From the NCBI RefSeq assembly GCF_000214475.1, contig NZ_AFII01000002.1, positions 744,001 through 808,000 of the forward strand: a stretch of 64,000 nt of DNA, given 5' to 3'. Below the pieces are notes generated by a model, which was not told the DNA's origin, searched no databases, and saw nothing but the letters and a program-made list of their open reading frames with translations. A program made the position numbers and the translations under genes. Of the stretch, positions 7,961-16,904 are shown one piece after another (position 1 is the first letter of the stretch; the number at the start of each line of letters is the position of its first letter). Source of the DNA: Parvimonas sp. oral taxon 110 str. F0139 (lineage in GTDB: Bacteria; Bacillota; Clostridia; Tissierellales; Peptoniphilaceae).

Positions 7961-8003
7961 AATATAAAAGAGTGTTTTATTAAACTAAACACTCTTTTAT
8001 ATT
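7961..8003. terminator. Bidirectional terminator downstream of the acid phosphatase gene
   Basis: A 17-bp perfect inverted repeat (AATATAAAAGAGTGTTT and its complement) around a 9-nt loop, T-rich on either side. Confidence 0.85.
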
Positions 8004-8035
8004 AAAGATAGAATGTAAAATTGTAATTTATTTTT

Positions 8036-8106
8036 TCTTATTGCGAAGCAACAAGGTTCCCGGGTACCTACCCGATGCAAAGCATCGTGGAAGGGTGGGG
8101 TTCTTA
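8036..8106 (-). repeat. Stop-codon-associated repeat R1, copy 2
   Basis: Near-identical to copy 1. Its first three bases in minus sense are the TAA stop of the acid phosphatase gene (8106-8104). Confidence 0.85.
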
Positions 8107-8978
8107 TTTATAATCTTCAACTGTATTTTTTTCAACGTTAAATATTTTTAGAGCTGATTTTCTAAGTTTATCTTTTTCTTCATCAGACTTTTTAAAATCA
8201 TTATTATATAGAGTACCTTCCCAACTTCCATACATTGGATTTGGTAACATTATATATTTATCTCCCCATTCTTTTGCATGATCTTTAACGAATTTATCTC
8301 TTCCTGCTAATGAGCTGTCTTCAGGAGTTGCAAAGTCAAGCAAATTATCTCCAACTAACATAACTATCTTATGAGTTTCTTCAACTTTTTTACGTCTACC
8401 ATCTTTACCTTTTTCTCCCTTAGGTCTTAACATCAAGTTGTCATCGGATTGTAGAGGAAGCTCTTTTTCTAAAAGATTTTTCTTAGTAGCTTCAAATTCA
8501 GTTTCTGCATTTCTATCTGTTACATAATAAATTCCAACACCATTTTTATTTGCAAAATCTAAAAATTCTTTTGCTCCATAAACAACTTCGGCTTTTCCGT
8601 ACATAACCCATTCATGCCATCCTTCTGGATATGATTTACCATTAGCTGCATAATAAGCTTGAATAGGTGAGTTGTCAAGAACAGTTTCATCTAAATCTAA
8701 AACAACAGCCAATTTTTCACCTTTAGTATTATTTTTGATTTTTTCTTCTAAAGATTTTTTTGCAGCATTATAGCCTTGAGTATAAAGTGCTTTGGCTTCA
8801 GCAGAAGTTTGATACCAAGCAACAGCCATTAAACCCTGATTAGGCAAATTGACATTATCTTTTTTCTCTTGAGTTTCAGTTTGTTGTTTAGGTGTTTCTG
8901 CTTCTTTTTTAGCTGGTGCAGAACAAGCACTTAATAATAACAGCATAGCTAGTAATAAACTAGATTTTTTTTAAACAT
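8104..8978 (-). CDS. HAD-superfamily class B/IIIB acid phosphatase lipoprotein, e(P4) type (one homopolymer shift)
   Basis: With one base added to the T8 run at 8965-8972, ATG 8978 gives a 291-residue lipoprotein. The signal is MFKKK then LLLAMLLLLSAC. Motif I is VVLDLDETVLDNS, followed by YVTDRN and a late MLVGDNLLDF acidic motif, matching surface 5'-nucleotidase/acid phosphatases such as lipoprotein e(P4). It probably dephosphorylates nucleotides or NMN outside the cell for uptake. AGGAGG is present. As given, the intact frame starts only at 8946. Its 3' end is duplicated at 6823-6888, and repeat R1 supplies its stop codon. Confidence 0.85.
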
Positions 8979-9014
8979 AATATCCTCCTAAATTTATTAC
9001 AATCTTACAAAACT

Positions 9015-9044
9015 ATTATATCATAACATATTTTTGATAATCAA
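9015..9044 (-). promoter_or_regulatory. Promoter of the acid phosphatase gene
   Basis: On the minus strand, TTGATT (9044-9039) and TATAAT (9020-9015) with an 18-nt spacer, 37 nt before the start codon. Confidence 0.6.
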
Positions 9045-9208
9045 TATATTTTCACCTATAGAAAGATAAACAGTAGGAATTAACTTTACTCCAAAAAACT
9101 AAGAATTAAATAATATTTAAAAACTTATTTATATTATTAGCAAAAAAATTTATTAACTAGATTAGATTGAACAAAAAATTAAAATATATTTTTACTTAAT
9201 GACGTTAT

Positions 9209-9226
9209 TTGTTAAAAATATCAATA
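9209..9226 (+). promoter_or_regulatory. 18-bp motif shared by the adhP and pflB upstream regions
   Basis: TTGTTAAAAATATCAATA differs by one base from the motif at 10532-10549 upstream of pflB. TTGTTAA is the half-site of clostridial-type Rex operators, but the second half is poor. Regulation by a redox sensor is inference. Confidence 0.35.
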
Positions 9227-9270
9227 ATACGATAAACCAAAGCATTTTTAAAATATTTTGTTAAAAGTTG

Positions 9271-9299
9271 TTGACATCATTTATTAATAGAGTTATAAT
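9271..9299 (+). promoter_or_regulatory. adhP promoter
   Basis: Consensus TTGACA (9271-9276) and TATAAT (9294-9299), 17-nt spacer. The ~400-bp gap to the divergent phosphatase gene also holds that gene's promoter and the TTGTTAA motif. Confidence 0.88.
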
Positions 9300-9380
9300 A
9301 TGGCTGTAAAAAGATAATTTTAAAAATTAAGATTTTTTAAAATTACAAAAATATAATAATTATTTTAAGGAGGTTTTTTT

Positions 9381-10394
9381 ATGAAAGCTGTAGTTGTTAA
9401 TAAAGAAGGAACTTGGGTTGAATTAGTTGAAAGAGATATAAGAAAACCAGGTTATGGAGAAGCGTTAATAGATGTTGAATACTGTGGAGTTTGCCATACT
9501 GACTTGCATGTTGCAAAGGGAGATTTTGGAAAAGTTCCAGGTCGTGTTCTTGGACATGAAGGTATTGGTATTGTAAAAGAACTTGGAGAAGGTGTTAAAT
9601 CTTTAAAAGTTGGAGATAGAGTAAGCGTTGCTTGGTTCTATGAAGGCTGTGGTTGCTGTGAATACTGTAATACAGGAAGAGAAACTCTTTGTAGAACTGT
9701 AAAAAATGCAGGATATTCAGTTGATGGTGCAATGGCTACTCAATGTATCGTAACTGCTGACTATGCTGTTAAGGTACCTGATGGGTTAGATCCAGCTCAA
9801 GCAAGTAGTATCACTTGCGCAGGTGTTACTTGCTATGCTGCTATAAAAGCTGCTAAATTAAAACCAGGTCAATGGATTGCTCTATATGGAGCAGGCGGAC
9901 TTGGAAACTTGGCTGTTCAATATGCAAAGAAAGTTTTTAATGCTCATGTAGTAGCTGTAGATATAAACGATGATAAACTTGCTCTTGCAAAAGAATGTGG
10001 AGCTGATATAGTTATAAATGGCCTTAAAGAAAATCCTGTTGAAGTAATTAAAGAAAAAACAGGTGGTTGCCATTCATCTGTTGTTACAGCAGTTTCAAAA
10101 GTTGCTTTCAACCAAGCTATTGATTCAGTAAGAGCTGGTGGAATAGTTGTAGCTGTTGGATTACCATCAGAAACAATGGATGTATCTATAGTTAAAACTG
10201 TTCTTGACGGAATTGAAATTATTGGTTCACTTGTAGGAACAAGAAAAGATTTGGAAGAAGCGTTCCAATTCGGTGCAGAAGGAATGGTTGTTCCAGTTGT
10301 TAAAAAACGTCCAATAGAAGATGCCCCTGCTATTTTCAAAGAAATGGAAGACGGAGTTATTACAGGTCGTATGGTTATAGATATGAAAATGTAA
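9381..10394 (+). CDS. adhP: Zinc-dependent alcohol dehydrogenase, AdhP type
   Basis: A 337-residue medium-chain dehydrogenase that interconverts ethanol or propanol and the aldehyde with NAD(H). Catalytic zinc ligands are Cys38 (CGVCHTD), His59/Glu60 (GHEG) and Cys146. The structural-zinc cysteines are 90, 93, 96 and 104. The Rossmann loop is GAGGLG at ~170-175, with an acidic residue at the end of beta-2 (VVAVDIND) that favours NAD over NADP. AGGAGG precedes the ATG. It is monocistronic with its own promoter and terminator. In a Pfl-using fermenter it would reoxidise NADH; the acetaldehyde source is not encoded in this window. Confidence 0.95.
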   Translation: MKAVVVNKEGTWVELVERDIRKPGYGEALIDVEYCGVCHTDLHVAKGDFGKVPGRVLGHEGIGIVKELGEGVKSLKVGDRVSVAWFYEGCGCCEYCNTGRETLCRTVKNAGYSVDGAMATQCIVTADYAVKVPDGLDPAQASSITCAGVTCYAAIKAAKLKPGQWIALYGAGGLGNLAVQYAKKVFNAHVVAVDINDDKLALAKECGADIVINGLKENPVEVIKEKTGGCHSSVVTAVSKVAFNQAIDSVRAGGIVVAVGLPSETMDVSIVKTVLDGIEIIGSLVGTRKDLEEAFQFGAEGMVVPVVKKRPIEDAPAIFKEMEDGVITGRMVIDMKM

Positions 10395-10410
10395 GATATG
10401 TAAATTTATA

Positions 10411-10432
10411 AAGGGGCTTAAGCCCCTTTTTT
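10411..10432 (+). terminator. adhP terminator
   Basis: AAGGGGC-TTAA-GCCCCTT with a six-T tail. Confidence 0.92.
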
Positions 10433-10531
10433 GTTAAATAAAATATTATTGATGATGTTTATGTAATTTTTAGTATTATGATGCTACCAAAAAAATTTTA
10501 AACTAAAAAACTTTATAGTAATGTTGTAAAT

Positions 10532-10549
10532 TTGTTAAAAATATTAATA
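10532..10549 (+). promoter_or_regulatory. Shared 18-bp motif upstream of pflB
   Basis: TTGTTAAAAATATTAATA, one base different from the adhP copy at 9209-9226. This suggests a common regulator for the two fermentation genes. Confidence 0.35.
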
Positions 10550-10675
10550 TCTTTGCAAGTAATATGAAAACGATACATAAAAGTAATCAATTCTACTTTG
10601 TAGTAATTTAAATATATTTACACAATGTAAAATAAACTTGAAAATTTTGTGAAAATGTTTGAAAAATTATCTTTT

Positions 10676-10691
10676 TGTGATTACAATCACA
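10676..10691 (+). promoter_or_regulatory. CRP/FNR-type palindrome upstream of pflB
   Basis: TGTGATT-ac-AATCACA is a perfect 7-2-7 palindrome matching TGTGA-N6-TCACA, the classical site of CRP/FNR-family regulators. It lies 79 nt before the pflB start, upstream of the likely -10 region, a position compatible with activation. Confidence 0.6.
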
Positions 10692-10714
10692 GACTGAAGA
10701 TTTAGTTGGGTATA

Positions 10715-10730
10715 TACTATATATATAGTA
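10715..10730 (+). promoter_or_regulatory. AT palindrome at the likely pflB -10 region
   Basis: TACTATATATATAGTA is a perfect 16-bp palindrome 40 nt before the pflB ATG. It contains TATACT/TATATA -10-like hexamers and may be both promoter element and operator. The rest of the 377-bp gap holds only the adhP terminator and the two motifs listed above. Confidence 0.4.
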
Positions 10731-10770
10731 AATAAATTACATAATGAATATAAATACAGGAGATGATTTT

Positions 10771-13017
10771 ATGGACGCATGGAGAGGTTTTAAAAAAGGT
10801 AATTGGAGTGAAAATATTGATACTAGAGATTTCATTCAATTAAATTATACACCTTATGAAGGAGATGAAAGTTTCTTAGCAGAACCAACTGAAAGAACTA
10901 AGAACTTATGGAAAAAAGCTGAAGACTTAATCTTAGAAGAAGTTAGAACAAAGACTGTAAAAGTTGATACTACAAGAGTTTCAGGAATTAATAATTTTCC
11001 TGCTGGATATTTAGATAAAGAAAATGAATTGATTGTAGGTTTCCAAACTGATGAACCAATGAAGAGAATCGTAAATCCTTATGGCGGATACAGAATGGTT
11101 ACAAATTCTTTAGATGCTTATGGATTAAAGATGGATCCAACAATTGAAAAATATTTCAATGAATTTAGAAAAACTCACAATCAAGGTGTTTTTGACGCTT
11201 ATACTTCTCAAATGAGAAAAGCTAGAACTGTTGGTCTTTTAACAGGTCTTCCTGATGCTTATGGACGTGGAAGAATTATAGGAGATTATAGAAGAGTTGC
11301 TCTTTATGGAATTGACAGATTAAGAGAAGATAAATTAAATGAATTTAGAAAATTAGAAAGCGAATTAGCTTCAGAAGAAATTATTAGACTTAGAGAAGAA
11401 CTTTCTGAACAATACAGAGCTTTAGATGAAATGAAGAAAATGGCTTTGGAATATGGTTATGATATTTCTGTTCCAGCTACAAATGCTAAAGAAGCTATAC
11501 AATGGTTATATTTTGCTTATTTAGCAGCTGTTAAAGAAAATAACGGAGCTGCAATGAGCCTTGGTAGAAATGGTGCATTCTTAGATATCTACATCAAGAG
11601 AGATATTGATGAAGGAACTTTAACAGAAAGTGAAGCTCAAGAATTAATCGACCAATTCGTAATGAAACTTAGAATGATGAGACATTTAAGAACTCCTGAA
11701 TATGATGAATTATTCGCTGGAGATCCTACTTGGGTTACTGAATCTCTAGGTGGTATGGGCCTTGATGGAAGAACATTAGTTACTAAGACTGCTTTTAGAA
11801 TTTTACACACTTTAACTAATTTAGATTCTTCACCAGAACCAAATATGACTGTTCTTTGGAGTTTAGATTTACCAGAAGCTTGGAAAAACTATTGTTCTAA
11901 AATGAGTATTCAAACAGGTTCATTACAATATGAAAATGATGATGCAATGAGACCAGTTCACGGAGATGACTATGCAATTGCTTGTTGTGTATCTTCAATG
12001 GTAATTGGTAAACAAATGCAATTCTTTGGAGCTAGAGCAAATCTTGCAAAATCACTTCTTTATGCTATTAACGGTGGCGTTGATGAAATGAAGAGAGCAA
12101 AAGATGGTTCTTTAATCAAAGTTTTAGATGGTATTGAACCAATTAAAGATGAAGTTTTAGATTTTGACAAAGTTTATGCCAACTATAAGTTAGTTTTAGA
12201 AAAAGTTGCAAAACTTTATGTAAATACAATGAATACAATTCACTACATGCATGATAAATATGCTTATGAAGCTGGACAAATGGCTTTACATGATACTTTT
12301 GTTCATAGATATATGGCATTTGGTGTAGCTGGTATTTCAATCGTAGCTGACTCATTAAGTGCAATTAAATATGCAAAAGTTAAACCAATAAGAGACGAAA
12401 ACGGATTAGCTATTGACTTTGAAATTGAAGGAGATTTCCCAACTTACGGAAATGATGATGACAGGGTTGACTCAATAGGAGTAGAAGTTATCGAAGGATT
12501 TATGGAAGAACTTAGAAAAACTCCTACTTACAGAAATTCTGAACATACACTTTCAATCTTAACTATAACTTCAAATGTAGTTTATGGTAAAAAGACAGGA
12601 ACAACTCCTGACGGAAGAAAGAAAGGCGAACCATTCGCACCAGGAGCTAACCCAATGCACGGAAGAGATAAGACAGGTGCAATTGCATCACTTAACTCAG
12701 TTGCAAAAATTCCTTTTGCTGGATGCTGTCAAGACGGTATTTCTAATACATTCTCAATAGTTCCAACAGCTTTAGGAAAGAGTGAAGATGAAAGAAAAGT
12801 TAATTTAACAAACTTAATGGACGGTTATTTTGAACAATTAGCATTCCATTTGAATGTTAATGTACTTGATAGAGCAACTTTAATGGATGCTTATGATCAT
12901 CCAGAAAAATATCCAAACTTAACAATTCGTGTTTCTGGATATGCAGTTAGATTTAACAGACTTACAAAAGAACAACAAATGGAAGTAATTCATAGAACTT
13001 TCCACGAAAGTCGTTAA
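10771..13017 (+). CDS. pflB: Pyruvate formate-lyase
   Basis: A 748-residue glycyl-radical enzyme that converts pyruvate and CoA to acetyl-CoA and formate. The active-site pair Cys405-Cys406 lies in IACCVSSM, and the radical Gly723 in RVSGYAVRF near the C-terminus. Length and motifs match PflB. ATG 10771 lies 7 nt after AGGAGA, and the in-frame ATG at 10744 lacks a site. A terminator separates it from pflA, so the activase probably relies on read-through or a promoter in the 90-nt gap. The enzyme is oxygen-sensitive, consistent with an anaerobe. Confidence 0.98.
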   Translation: MDAWRGFKKGNWSENIDTRDFIQLNYTPYEGDESFLAEPTERTKNLWKKAEDLILEEVRTKTVKVDTTRVSGINNFPAGYLDKENELIVGFQTDEPMKRIVNPYGGYRMVTNSLDAYGLKMDPTIEKYFNEFRKTHNQGVFDAYTSQMRKARTVGLLTGLPDAYGRGRIIGDYRRVALYGIDRLREDKLNEFRKLESELASEEIIRLREELSEQYRALDEMKKMALEYGYDISVPATNAKEAIQWLYFAYLAAVKENNGAAMSLGRNGAFLDIYIKRDIDEGTLTESEAQELIDQFVMKLRMMRHLRTPEYDELFAGDPTWVTESLGGMGLDGRTLVTKTAFRILHTLTNLDSSPEPNMTVLWSLDLPEAWKNYCSKMSIQTGSLQYENDDAMRPVHGDDYAIACCVSSMVIGKQMQFFGARANLAKSLLYAINGGVDEMKRAKDGSLIKVLDGIEPIKDEVLDFDKVYANYKLVLEKVAKLYVNTMNTIHYMHDKYAYEAGQMALHDTFVHRYMAFGVAGISIVADSLSAIKYAKVKPIRDENGLAIDFEIEGDFPTYGNDDDRVDSIGVEVIEGFMEELRKTPTYRNSEHTLSILTITSNVVYGKKTGTTPDGRKKGEPFAPGANPMHGRDKTGAIASLNSVAKIPFAGCCQDGISNTFSIVPTALGKSEDERKVNLTNLMDGYFEQLAFHLNVNVLDRATLMDAYDHPEKYPNLTIRVSGYAVRFNRLTKEQQMEVIHRTFHESR

Positions 13018-13043
13018 GAAGTTGCAAAGTAAATGATAAAATA

Positions 13044-13073
13044 AACAAAGCAGGTTGTCCTGCTTTGTTTTTT
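13044..13073 (+). terminator. Terminator or attenuator between pflB and pflA
   Basis: AACAAAGCAGG and CCTGCTTTGTT pair around TTGT and are followed by T's. It may set a high pflB to pflA ratio. Confidence 0.88.
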
Positions 13074-13107
13074 CTACATTTTTTTATAATAATTAAAAGG
13101 TGATTTT

Positions 13108-13836
13108 ATGGTAATAGGCAGGTTGCATTCAATTGAAACAATGGGGCTTGTTGACGGACCAGGCATAAGAACAATTTTCTTTTTACAAGGTTGTCCTCTT
13201 AGATGTCTTTACTGTCATAACCCAGATACTCAAGCATTGCAAGGCGGTACGGAGATAACGCCTGATTTTGTGCTGTCTAAAGCCAAAAGATATAAGACCT
13301 ATTATAGAGATAATGGAGGAATAACTTTTTCTGGTGGAGAACCTCTTTTACAAGGAGAATTTCTTGCTGAAACTCTAAAACTATTAAAAGAAAATGGATA
13401 TAACACTTGTATTGACACAAGTGGTTATGGAAATGAAAAGTATTTTAAAGAAATTTTAGAAAATACAGATACAATTCTTTTAGATGTAAAAAGTTTTTCA
13501 AATCAAGGCTATTTGGAAATGGTAAAACAAAAAATGGATGGTTTCTATACATTTCTAGATTATGTGGAAAAATATTTTAAAGGAAAAATTTGGTTTAGAC
13601 ATGTTATGGTTCCAGGTTTTACGGATAATAAAGAATCAATGGATAAACTAATAGAAATAATTAAACCTTATCGAGATAAAATTGAAAGAGTTGAAATACT
13701 ACCATATCATATAATGGGAGTTGCAAAGTATAAAGAAATTGGAAGAGATTACAAACTAAAAGGTGTACCGGCAATGAATAAGGAAAAAGCTGTTATGCTT
13801 GAAAGTTATGTAAGACATAAATTAAATTTTAACTAA
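13108..13836 (+). CDS. pflA: Pyruvate formate-lyase activating enzyme (radical SAM)
   Basis: A 242-residue radical-SAM enzyme that abstracts hydrogen from the PflB glycine. The cluster motif CPLRCLYCHNPD supplies the three cysteines that bind [4Fe-4S]. GGITFSGGEPLLQ is the SAM-binding GGE motif, and DTSGYG and LLDVKSF follow as in PflA proteins. The start has the site AAAGGTGATTTT. It lies 90 nt after pflB, behind a hairpin. The stop codon is inside the downstream terminator. Confidence 0.96.
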   Translation: MVIGRLHSIETMGLVDGPGIRTIFFLQGCPLRCLYCHNPDTQALQGGTEITPDFVLSKAKRYKTYYRDNGGITFSGGEPLLQGEFLAETLKLLKENGYNTCIDTSGYGNEKYFKEILENTDTILLDVKSFSNQGYLEMVKQKMDGFYTFLDYVEKYFKGKIWFRHVMVPGFTDNKESMDKLIEIIKPYRDKIERVEILPYHIMGVAKYKEIGRDYKLKGVPAMNKEKAVMLESYVRHKLNFN

Positions 13837-13862
13837 GTCATCATTTTTGATGACTTTTTTTT
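13834..13862 (+). terminator. pflA terminator
   Basis: AAGTCATCA-tttt-TGATGACTT followed by a T run. The stem begins inside the stop codon. Confidence 0.9.
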
Positions 13863-13930
13863 ATTGTGAAACAACAAGGTTCCCGGGAGCCCACCCGATG
13901 CAAAGCATCGTGGAAGGGTGGGGTTCTTAT
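13863..13930 (-). repeat. Stop-codon-associated repeat R1, copy 3
   Basis: Shares the full layout of copies 1 and 2 (TTGTGAAACAACAAGGTTCCC, GATGC-aaa-GCATC, GAAGGGTGGGGTTCTTAT). No gene ends on the minus strand here, so this copy may mark a lost one. Confidence 0.8.
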
Positions 13931-13988
13931 GTCTATGAATATTTATACAACATTTGATTAATTTTTATGTAAAATATATTAAAATATG

Positions 13989-14017
13989 TTGAAAAATTCT
14001 TAATTTTATGTTATAAT
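13989..14017 (+). promoter_or_regulatory. Promoter of the surface-polymer operon
   Basis: TTGAAA (13989-13994) and TATAAT (14012-14017), 17-nt spacer, 40 nt before the first gene. It is the only clear promoter before a ~15-kb run of closely spaced genes. Confidence 0.78.
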
Positions 14018-14057
14018 AAGGTGAATTTTTATTATACATTTTTAGGAGGAATGAAAA

Positions 14058-15520
14058 TTGGATATGCAGGCTGGGGGCAAAAGAGCTGAAGGAAAGATTC
14101 TAATGATTATTAATTGGATCCTTTTTGCTATTTTGTCATTTTTTACGATTACAGATTTATTTATTATGTTTAGGTATAATCTGTTAAATTTCAAAAAAAT
14201 TAATTATATTATTTTAGCTTTTATGGCAATTATTTTAATTTTATTATTGGTGTTAAATATAATTCGTAAAGGAAAAATATTTACTACTATTATTTCAACA
14301 TTCTTTATAATAGTTACATTATTTGCATTTAATTATATGAATAAAGGGCTTAACTTATTTAATAAATTAAATGAAAATGCAAAAGTAACTGAAAATACTA
14401 TGGTTGTCTTGGTTCGTGCAGATAGCGATATGAATAGTATTAACGATGTTAAGGGTAAAGTTCTTGCACCAACTGAGTTGGATAAAGAAAATATTGATAA
14501 ACTAGTTAAAGAAGTTGAAGAAAAAGCAAATGTAAAACTAAATATTCAAGATACTAAGTCATATTTACAAGCATATGAAGATTTAATTTCAGGGAAATCT
14601 CAAGTTATGGTGTTAAATGCAGCTCATGGAGATTTAATAGCAAATGCTTATCCTGATTATCTTGATAAGGTAAAAAAATATATGAATACAAAATTGTTGA
14701 AGAAGTAAAAGAAGAAAAAAAGGATAAAGAAGTTACAGGAAAAGATAGCTTCAATATATATGTAAGCGGTATAGATACTTATGGTCCAATAACTACAGTA
14801 TCAAGAAGTGATGTAAATGTTCTTATTACAGTTAATAAAAAGACACATAAGATTGTTTTAACTACGACACCTAGGGATGCTTATGTAAAAATTGCTGGTG
14901 GTGGAAACAATCAATACGATAAATTGACTCACTCAGGAATTTATGGAGTAAAGGCTTCAGTTAAAACTTTAGAAAATTTATATGGAATAAACATTGAACA
15001 TTATGCTAGAGTTAATTTCACAACTTTTATGAAATTAATTGACTTAGTTGGCGGAATTGATGTATATAATGATCAAGATTTTGTTTCTAGAATAGGAAAT
15101 TATCACTTCCCAGTAGGGACTGTTCATCTAAATTCTGAAAAAGCATTAGGCTTTGTTCGTGAAAGATATAATCTTGCAGATGGGGATAGAGATAGAGGTA
15201 AGAATCACGAAAAAGTTATAGCTGCAATAATAAAGAAAATGACTTCAAAGGCTGCCTTAAGTAATTTTAGCTCAATTTTGGATGAACTTTCTTCTTCAGT
15301 TCAAACTGACATGCCGGTTAGTGAAATTATGGAATTGGTAAATCAACAAATCGATTCAGGAGAAGACTTCAAAATAGAATCTCAAGCACTTAATGGAGTT
15401 GGAAAGACAGGTTTACCATCCTATGCAATGCCAGGATATAAACTTTATATGATGGAAGTTGATAAACAAAGTTTAGAAAACTGTAAAAGTAAAATACAAA
15501 GTGTATTACAAGGAAAATAA
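14058..15520 (+). CDS. LytR-CpsA-Psr (LCP) family glycopolymer ligase (one homopolymer shift)
   Basis: Adding one base to the A7 run at 14672-14678 joins two frames into 487 residues. The N-terminal third has three membrane helices and a soluble accessory region. The LCP domain then starts at [14 protein letters not shown] and carries [18 protein letters not shown], a VDLVGGID-like segment and [20 protein letters not shown], whose Arg and Asp residues bind polyprenyl pyrophosphate. LCP enzymes attach surface polymers to peptidoglycan. A TTG start is chosen because GGAGG lies 7 nt upstream; the ATG at 14051 gives only a 12-codon frame. It is the first gene of the locus, as in streptococcal cps operons. 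Confidence 0.88.
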
Positions 15521-15536
15521 TTATTGAGAGGGAATT

Positions 15537-16205
15537 ATGGAAAAATCATTTGTAGAAATTGATATTGATTTTGGTAAAGTGTTCAGCCAAGTTTTTCAAA
15601 AGAGATTTATAATTTTAATAACATCTTGTGCTGTTGCTCTTATGACAATCATATATCTTGGGATTATCACACCTGCTGAATATCGTATAACTTCAAAGAT
15701 ATATATTGTCGAAAAAGAAAATATAACAAATTATTCGAATCTTCAATACCTAAGTAGAGAAGTTAGAGAATATATGAAATCTGAAGGAATGTTAAAAGAA
15801 GTTATCGAACAAAATCAAGATAAAAAAATTGATCTTGAAGATTTAAAAGTAAAACTTCTATTATCTTCAAACGGTGGCAGAATTATTACTGCTACAATAA
15901 GAGGTACAAATGTACAAGAAATGAAAGAAATAATGGATTCCTTTATAAAAATATCTTCAAAAAAAGTTGTTTCAGACTTGAAGATATCAGAAGTAAGAGT
16001 TTTAGAAGAAAGTAGCGAACCAAAAAAAGTTGAAAGACATATTATAAAAAAATCACTTATGTACTTTTTTGCTACTGCAATAGGTTTTGTTTTGATAGAA
16101 TTATTAATTAGACTTTTTGATAATAAAATCTATTCAAGAGATGACTTGAAAAATGATATTTTAGATACAGAACTTTTAGGTATTATTCCTAAGGACAATT
16201 TGTAA
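15537..16205 (+). CDS. Wzz/CpsC-type chain-length determinant
   Basis: A 222-residue membrane protein with one helix near the N-terminus (FIILITSCAVALMTIIYLG), an extracytoplasmic coiled region and a second helix (MYFFATAIGFVLIELLIRLF) near the C-terminus. It has the TPAEYRITSKIYI segment of Wzz domains. This is the CpsC-like polysaccharide co-polymerase that sets polymer length with Wzy and works with the following BY-kinase-like protein. The start follows GAGAGGG, and the gene lies 16 nt after the LCP gene. Confidence 0.88.
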   Translation: MEKSFVEIDIDFGKVFSQVFQKRFIILITSCAVALMTIIYLGIITPAEYRITSKIYIVEKENITNYSNLQYLSREVREYMKSEGMLKEVIEQNQDKKIDLEDLKVKLLLSSNGGRIITATIRGTNVQEMKEIMDSFIKISSKKVVSDLKISEVRVLEESSEPKKVERHIIKKSLMYFFATAIGFVLIELLIRLFDNKIYSRDDLKNDILDTELLGIIPKDNL

Positions 16206-16221
16206 TAAGGAGAGCGAAAAT

Positions 16222-16860
16222 ATGAAAAAGAGAATATCTACTAAAAATGTAATAAATACAACAGTAGAAGATTATTACAATACTATTAGGACTAATATCA
16301 TTTTAAAAAATAAGAATTTTAAGACTATAGTTGCAACATCAATAAAACAAAGTAATACAAAAAGTAAAAATGCTCTTAATATTGCATTTTCGTTTGCTAA
16401 ATTGGGGATAAGAGTACTTTACGTAGATTGCGACTTTAGAAAATTAAATAAGGATAGACTTTTTAAATTTAAAGAAAATCTTGTTGGATTAAGAAACTTT
16501 TTAGAATATAAAACGGATTTTTATGATATTGTATTCCAAACAGAATTGGATAACTTTGATGTTATTTTAGCTGGAGATTCTACAAAGAATCCTCTTGATT
16601 TATTACAAAATGATAGAATTAATTTGTTTTTTGAATATATTAATTCAGAATACGACTTAGTAATTATTGATGTTCCGGACTTAAACTCAAGTATTGATGC
16701 ATCATTAATTGCAAGAAAAAGTGATTCAAGTATTTTATTTGTTGAATCTGGAAAATCAAATAAGGAAGAAATATTACATTCTAAATCAAAATTGGAGAAT
16801 ATAGGGGTTGATGTCTTAGGAATTATTTTAAATCAAGTACAAATAAAGACTAAGCATTAA
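16222..16860 (+). CDS. BY-kinase (CpsD)-like protein with degenerate P-loop
   Basis: A 212-residue protein with the fold of bacterial tyrosine kinases: Walker A' VLYVDCDFRK and Walker B YDLVIIDVPD are clear. The expected P-loop region reads SIKQSNTKSKNALN, lacking the GEGKS/T glycine pattern. There is also no C-terminal tyrosine cluster; the protein ends QVQIKTKH. It probably keeps a structural role with the Wzz protein instead of full autokinase activity. AAGGAG precedes the ATG, and it follows wzz by 16 nt. The sequence is in one clean frame, so the missing motif is not caused by a shift. Confidence 0.78.
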   Translation: MKKRISTKNVINTTVEDYYNTIRTNIILKNKNFKTIVATSIKQSNTKSKNALNIAFSFAKLGIRVLYVDCDFRKLNKDRLFKFKENLVGLRNFLEYKTDFYDIVFQTELDNFDVILAGDSTKNPLDLLQNDRINLFFEYINSEYDLVIIDVPDLNSSIDASLIARKSDSSILFVESGKSNKEEILHSKSKLENIGVDVLGIILNQVQIKTKH

Positions 16861-16904
16861 GATAGGAGCATTTATTTATTTACGGATAGGAGATATTTAT
16901 TAAA

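Noticed and set aside
14051..14089. ATG at 14051 as start of the LCP gene
   Set aside because: It gives only 12 codons before a stop. The TTG at 14058 is 7 nt after GGAGG and opens the full protein.
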